From contig JBIIVF010000108.1 in the NCBI GenBank assembly GCA_044339595.1, positions 1 through 8,445 on the forward strand: a stretch of DNA of 8,445 nt, given 5' to 3'. The translations under genes and the position numbers were made by a program. The stretch's first letter is position 1, and every line of letters begins with the position of its first letter. The notes below the pieces were generated by a model that worked only from the letters and a program-made list of their open reading frames with translations, did no database searches and was not told where the DNA came from. Shown one piece after another: positions 7,301 to 8,445 of this stretch. This DNA comes from CAZTGZ01 sp044339595 (GTDB taxonomy: Bacteria > Bacteroidota > Bacteroidia > NS11-12g > UBA9320).

Positions 7301-7423
7301 TATTCAGGCAATAAAACCCTGACCGACGAAACCCGTGAGAAATTGAAAAAAGTGGAAGAACTCGAAAAAGCTGAAAAAGAATCTAAAAAGACCAAACCGG
7401 AAGGATTGATGCCGGAAGAATAA
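4376..7423 (+). CDS. Large secreted tetratricopeptide-repeat (TPR) protein
   Basis: I start this gene at the ATG at 4376 (1015 residues) because it directly opens a Sec signal peptide of about 22 residues (MQARIIS, hydrophobic core, VSA then Q). An in-frame TTG at 4340 would add 12 residues (MKLFLKGYTKSS) and is the alternative. There is no lipobox Cys, so the protein is probably soluble in the periplasm or peripherally attached. The rest is almost entirely helical TPR-like repeats, seen as recurring Y-x-x-G-x-x-x-Y / Y-x-x-A-x-x-x-F patterns (ELGSYYFEKRKYKNAIRYF, KIGYSYFQTEKYEEAKPYF). Several repeats are preceded by YPRSTYSDDA or YPKSIYADDA, the BamD/CpoB type of periplasmic TPR. The tail is Lys/Glu-rich and may be a short coiled coil. 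Such arrays bind other proteins; no catalytic domain is visible and the partner is unknown. It lies 93 bp after the flippase gene, on the same strand, and converges on kdsA. Confidence 0.88.
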   Translation: MQARIISIFLLLFSLGSIQVSAQKTAIYEKGEEYYHKGVELYEKQLYGAAIEEFEQYQQREKQGHKTAEAGIYKLICELRLMHMNAADKLKEQIELNPSSSLNNLAKFELGSYYFEKRKYKNAIRYFNDVSVAALSKDKWQEANFKIGYSYFQTEKYEEAKPYFDKVRSQTGKYYVSANYYYGYISYVQKNYSQALKSFEKIKNEGPKIMDLYIAQIYFAQEQYPKALEYVNKVNDPKYADEVTLLKGKIHFQSNEYKDALTHFKSWKGNSEDLSNEETYQFAYSYMESKLYSDATTYFVKISGDQTALGQLANYNMGKCFLWLNKKQNAYNSFATAKHPDFNKEIKEISHFNYAKLAFELGYQNIAIKTTQDFISEYPRSTYSDDAKGLLAEMFLQTSNYSQAIAVLDQIKNMNEQTKAAYQKITFKRGEELYNNKDFNDAKIMFNKSLKYIYYKKIEAETYFWLGEIDYKNKSYNASINQYNRFINISESKKSNFYNTAFYNMGYAYFMQENYSQALNYFRKYKDQESFFGKAPQRYVDNSLRLADCYFLLSQYDKAAEAYGYVVSKQFDGADYAMFQQGILLGLMKRPDEKIITLQKLVSQYPKSIYADDAYFETGSTYQEQKNPTQAENSYNVLISKHDESPYIPLAYNRLALIYYGRNMDDRSLTYCKTVVDRFPRTESAMDAMRLAEMIYVNAGRGDEYLDWLKTVPNANIRITYQDSLLYESAMTKFREGDCDKAIKGFATYIERFGKTGFFLNDAFYYTAECENSKKNTVQAIKYYEMLAKQPKNEHSESTFQKLARLYYADKNFGEAQTNYEKLEKVATSETNYIEGLMGQMRCNYALSKYPEAKKNAVTILPIKNISKDYLIEANMTLGRIQMMDNNLVTAQFHFGYVSKESKNVIGAEAMYNLAKIDFLQQKYDTCRERIFDLNDRFTAYEYWVVSGFILLSDVYVAQKDYFQARATLQTILDSYSGNKTLTDETREKLKKVEELEKAEKESKKTKPEGLMPEE

Positions 7424-7426
7424 CGC

Positions 7427-8239
7427 TTAGTTCAGGGCTTTCTTTATTTTGAGCAAACGAATCAACAGGCTCTCCAATTGGTGAAGGGGTAACATATTGG
7501 CTCCATCTGATTTTGCGTTTTTTGGATCAGGGTGGGTTTCTATAAAGATTCCATCTGCTCCTGTGGCAATCGCTGCCTTGGCAATGGTTTCGATTAATTC
7601 AGGCTTGCCCCCTGTTACACCACTCGATTGATTGGGTTGTTGCAAACTATGGGTAATATCCATCACCACAGGTTTGCCAATTTTCTTCATTTCCGGGATA
7701 TTTCTGAAGTCCACAATCATATCGCCATAACCGAACATGTTGCCTCTTTCTGTCAGCCAAACATTTGGATTTCCGCTTTCAACCACTTTGTCTGTGGCGT
7801 ATTTCATGGCATCCGATCCGGCAAACTGACCCTTTTTGATATTTACAATTTTTCCTGTGTTGGCTGCTGCCACCAATAATTCGGTCTGACGGAAAAGGAA
7901 TGCCGGAATCTGCAATACATCTACATACGCAGCAGCCAAGGCAGCTTCATGACTTTCATGAATGTCTGTCAAAACCGGAATATCATAGGTCTCGCGCACT
8001 TTTTTAAGTATATCAAGTGCTTTTTCGTCACCAATTCCTTTAAATGAATCCAATCTTGAACGATTGGCCTTTCTGTAGGATCCCTTAAATATATAAGGAA
8101 TTCCCAGGCGATCGGTCATGGCTTTTATCTCACCCGCGATATCTAAGGCCATTTGTTCACCCTCTATAACACATGGACCGGCTATGAGAAAAAATGAAGC
8201 AGAATTCGGCTGAAATGTCTTTTGAAGTATTGAATGCAT
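7427..8239 (-). CDS. kdsA: 3-deoxy-8-phosphooctulonate synthase (Kdo-8-P synthase), metal-dependent type
   Basis: Condenses phosphoenolpyruvate with arabinose 5-phosphate to Kdo-8-phosphate in the cytoplasm, a committed step toward the Kdo of the lipopolysaccharide inner core. The 270 residues are about full family length and show its landmarks: IAGPCVIE (19-26), FKGSYRKANRSR (51-62), LTDIHE (90-95), QIPAFLFRQTELL (110-122), NIKKGQF (133-139), LTERGNMFGY (162-171), DITHSLQ (194-200), IETHPDPK (233-240) and SDGANMLPL (244-252). The metal ligands of the Aquifex-type enzyme are all present as Cys23, His197, Glu234 and Asp245; the metal-independent E. coli type has Asn in place of the Cys. The ATG at 8239 is the only sensible start, because the next Met (30) lies after the PEP-site motif IAGPC. 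The stop codon is 3 bp from that of the convergent TPR gene. Confidence 0.97.
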   Translation of the reverse strand: MHSILQKTFQPNSASFFLIAGPCVIEGEQMALDIAGEIKAMTDRLGIPYIFKGSYRKANRSRLDSFKGIGDEKALDILKKVRETYDIPVLTDIHESHEAALAAAYVDVLQIPAFLFRQTELLVAAANTGKIVNIKKGQFAGSDAMKYATDKVVESGNPNVWLTERGNMFGYGDMIVDFRNIPEMKKIGKPVVMDITHSLQQPNQSSGVTGGKPELIETIAKAAIATGADGIFIETHPDPKNAKSDGANMLPLHQLESLLIRLLKIKKALN

Positions 8240-8243
8240 GCTG

Positions 8244-8251
8244 CAAAATTA
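8244..8251 (-). promoter_or_regulatory. Candidate -7 element immediately before kdsA
   Basis: The minus strand reads TAATTTTG at 8251-8244, a full match to TAnnTTTG, but it ends just 4 bp before the kdsA ATG and no TTG lies 19-23 bp upstream. Used as a promoter it would start transcription at or within a base or two of the start codon, giving a leaderless message. A chance match in AT-rich DNA is the alternative. Confidence 0.35.
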
Positions 8252-8339
8252 GGTTGAATCTACGTTAATTGATTGTTGTTATGGCATTAAATTCGGCACG
8301 ATCGCCACGTTCTCTTCAATTCTTTGAAAAATATATATC

Positions 8340-8369
8340 TTGGCAATTAGGGAATTTCTGATATTTTTG
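8340..8369 (+). promoter_or_regulatory. Strong Bacteroidota-type promoter firing out of the right edge
   Basis: TTG (8340-8342), a 19-bp spacer and TATTTTTG (8362-8369) match the phylum's promoter in both boxes and in spacing. Transcription should begin near 8376. No reading frame of useful length opens in the remaining 70 bp: the first ATG (8393) stops after three codons. There is a small possible hairpin, GATTG (8403-8407) with CAATC (8414-8418), and then an A-rich stretch. The product, a protein gene with a leader of at least 70 nt or an RNA gene, lies outside the window. Confidence 0.65.
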
Positions 8370-8445
8370 TAAATCTGGATTTTTGAGATAACATGGGTGC
8401 TTGATTGACCGGGCAATCTCTCACTAAACAAAACAAAACGTAGGC

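Noticed and set aside
3005..8239. A dedicated polysaccharide or LPS gene cluster formed by the flippase, TPR protein and kdsA
   Set aside because: kdsA is on the opposite strand with its own upstream region, and no glycosyltransferase, ligase or polymerase is present; shared envelope location is not enough to claim one system.
8281..8361. 26-codon plus-strand frame starting MALNSARSPR
   Set aside because: It is short, has no promoter or motif of its own, and ends at the spacer of the 8340-8369 promoter; chance is the simpler explanation.

Overview
The window looks like an ordinary chromosomal segment of a Bacteroidota bacterium (AT-rich; class or family not resolved). The evidence is the repeated occurrence of the phylum's -7 promoter element (TAnnTTTG, twice with a correctly spaced upstream TTG), the lack of clear Shine-Dalgarno sequences, a Bacteroidota-like KdsA (FKGSYRKANRSR segment), a two-domain exported M16 peptidase, and a very large secreted TPR protein. 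I see no phage, transposase, CRISPR array, toxin-antitoxin pair or defence gene.

Layout. Positions 1-2197 hold the first 732 codons of an exported zinc peptidase of family M16, on the minus strand and cut by the window edge. Positions 2198-2819 are a gene-free stretch whose second half is a mosaic of short repeats: a direct repeat with a period of about 73 bp, a 144-bp element with 32-bp imperfect inverted ends, one end being a perfect 11-bp-stem hairpin, and a second repeat family about 100 bp apart. tRNA-His (GTG) follows on the minus strand (2820-2897), with a good promoter at 2910-2940. Divergent from it, on the plus strand, are a polytopic flippase of the Wzx/MOP type (3005-4282) and a secreted TPR protein of about 1015 residues (4376-7423). 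The TPR gene converges on kdsA (minus strand, 7427-8239) with only 3 bp between the stop codons. The last 200 bp carry the best promoter in the window (8340-8369), firing rightward into a gene or RNA beyond the edge.

Functional reading. KdsA makes Kdo-8-phosphate for the lipopolysaccharide inner core. The flippase probably moves a lipid-linked glycan across the inner membrane. The TPR protein and the M16 peptidase are exported to the envelope. All four proteins are thus plausible cell-envelope functions, but they lie in at least three transcription units and the sequence does not show that they form one system. The most unusual parts are the repeat mosaic at 2396-2701, promoter-like elements almost touching start codons, and the orphan promoter and leader at the right edge. 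I found no convincing novel multi-gene system.
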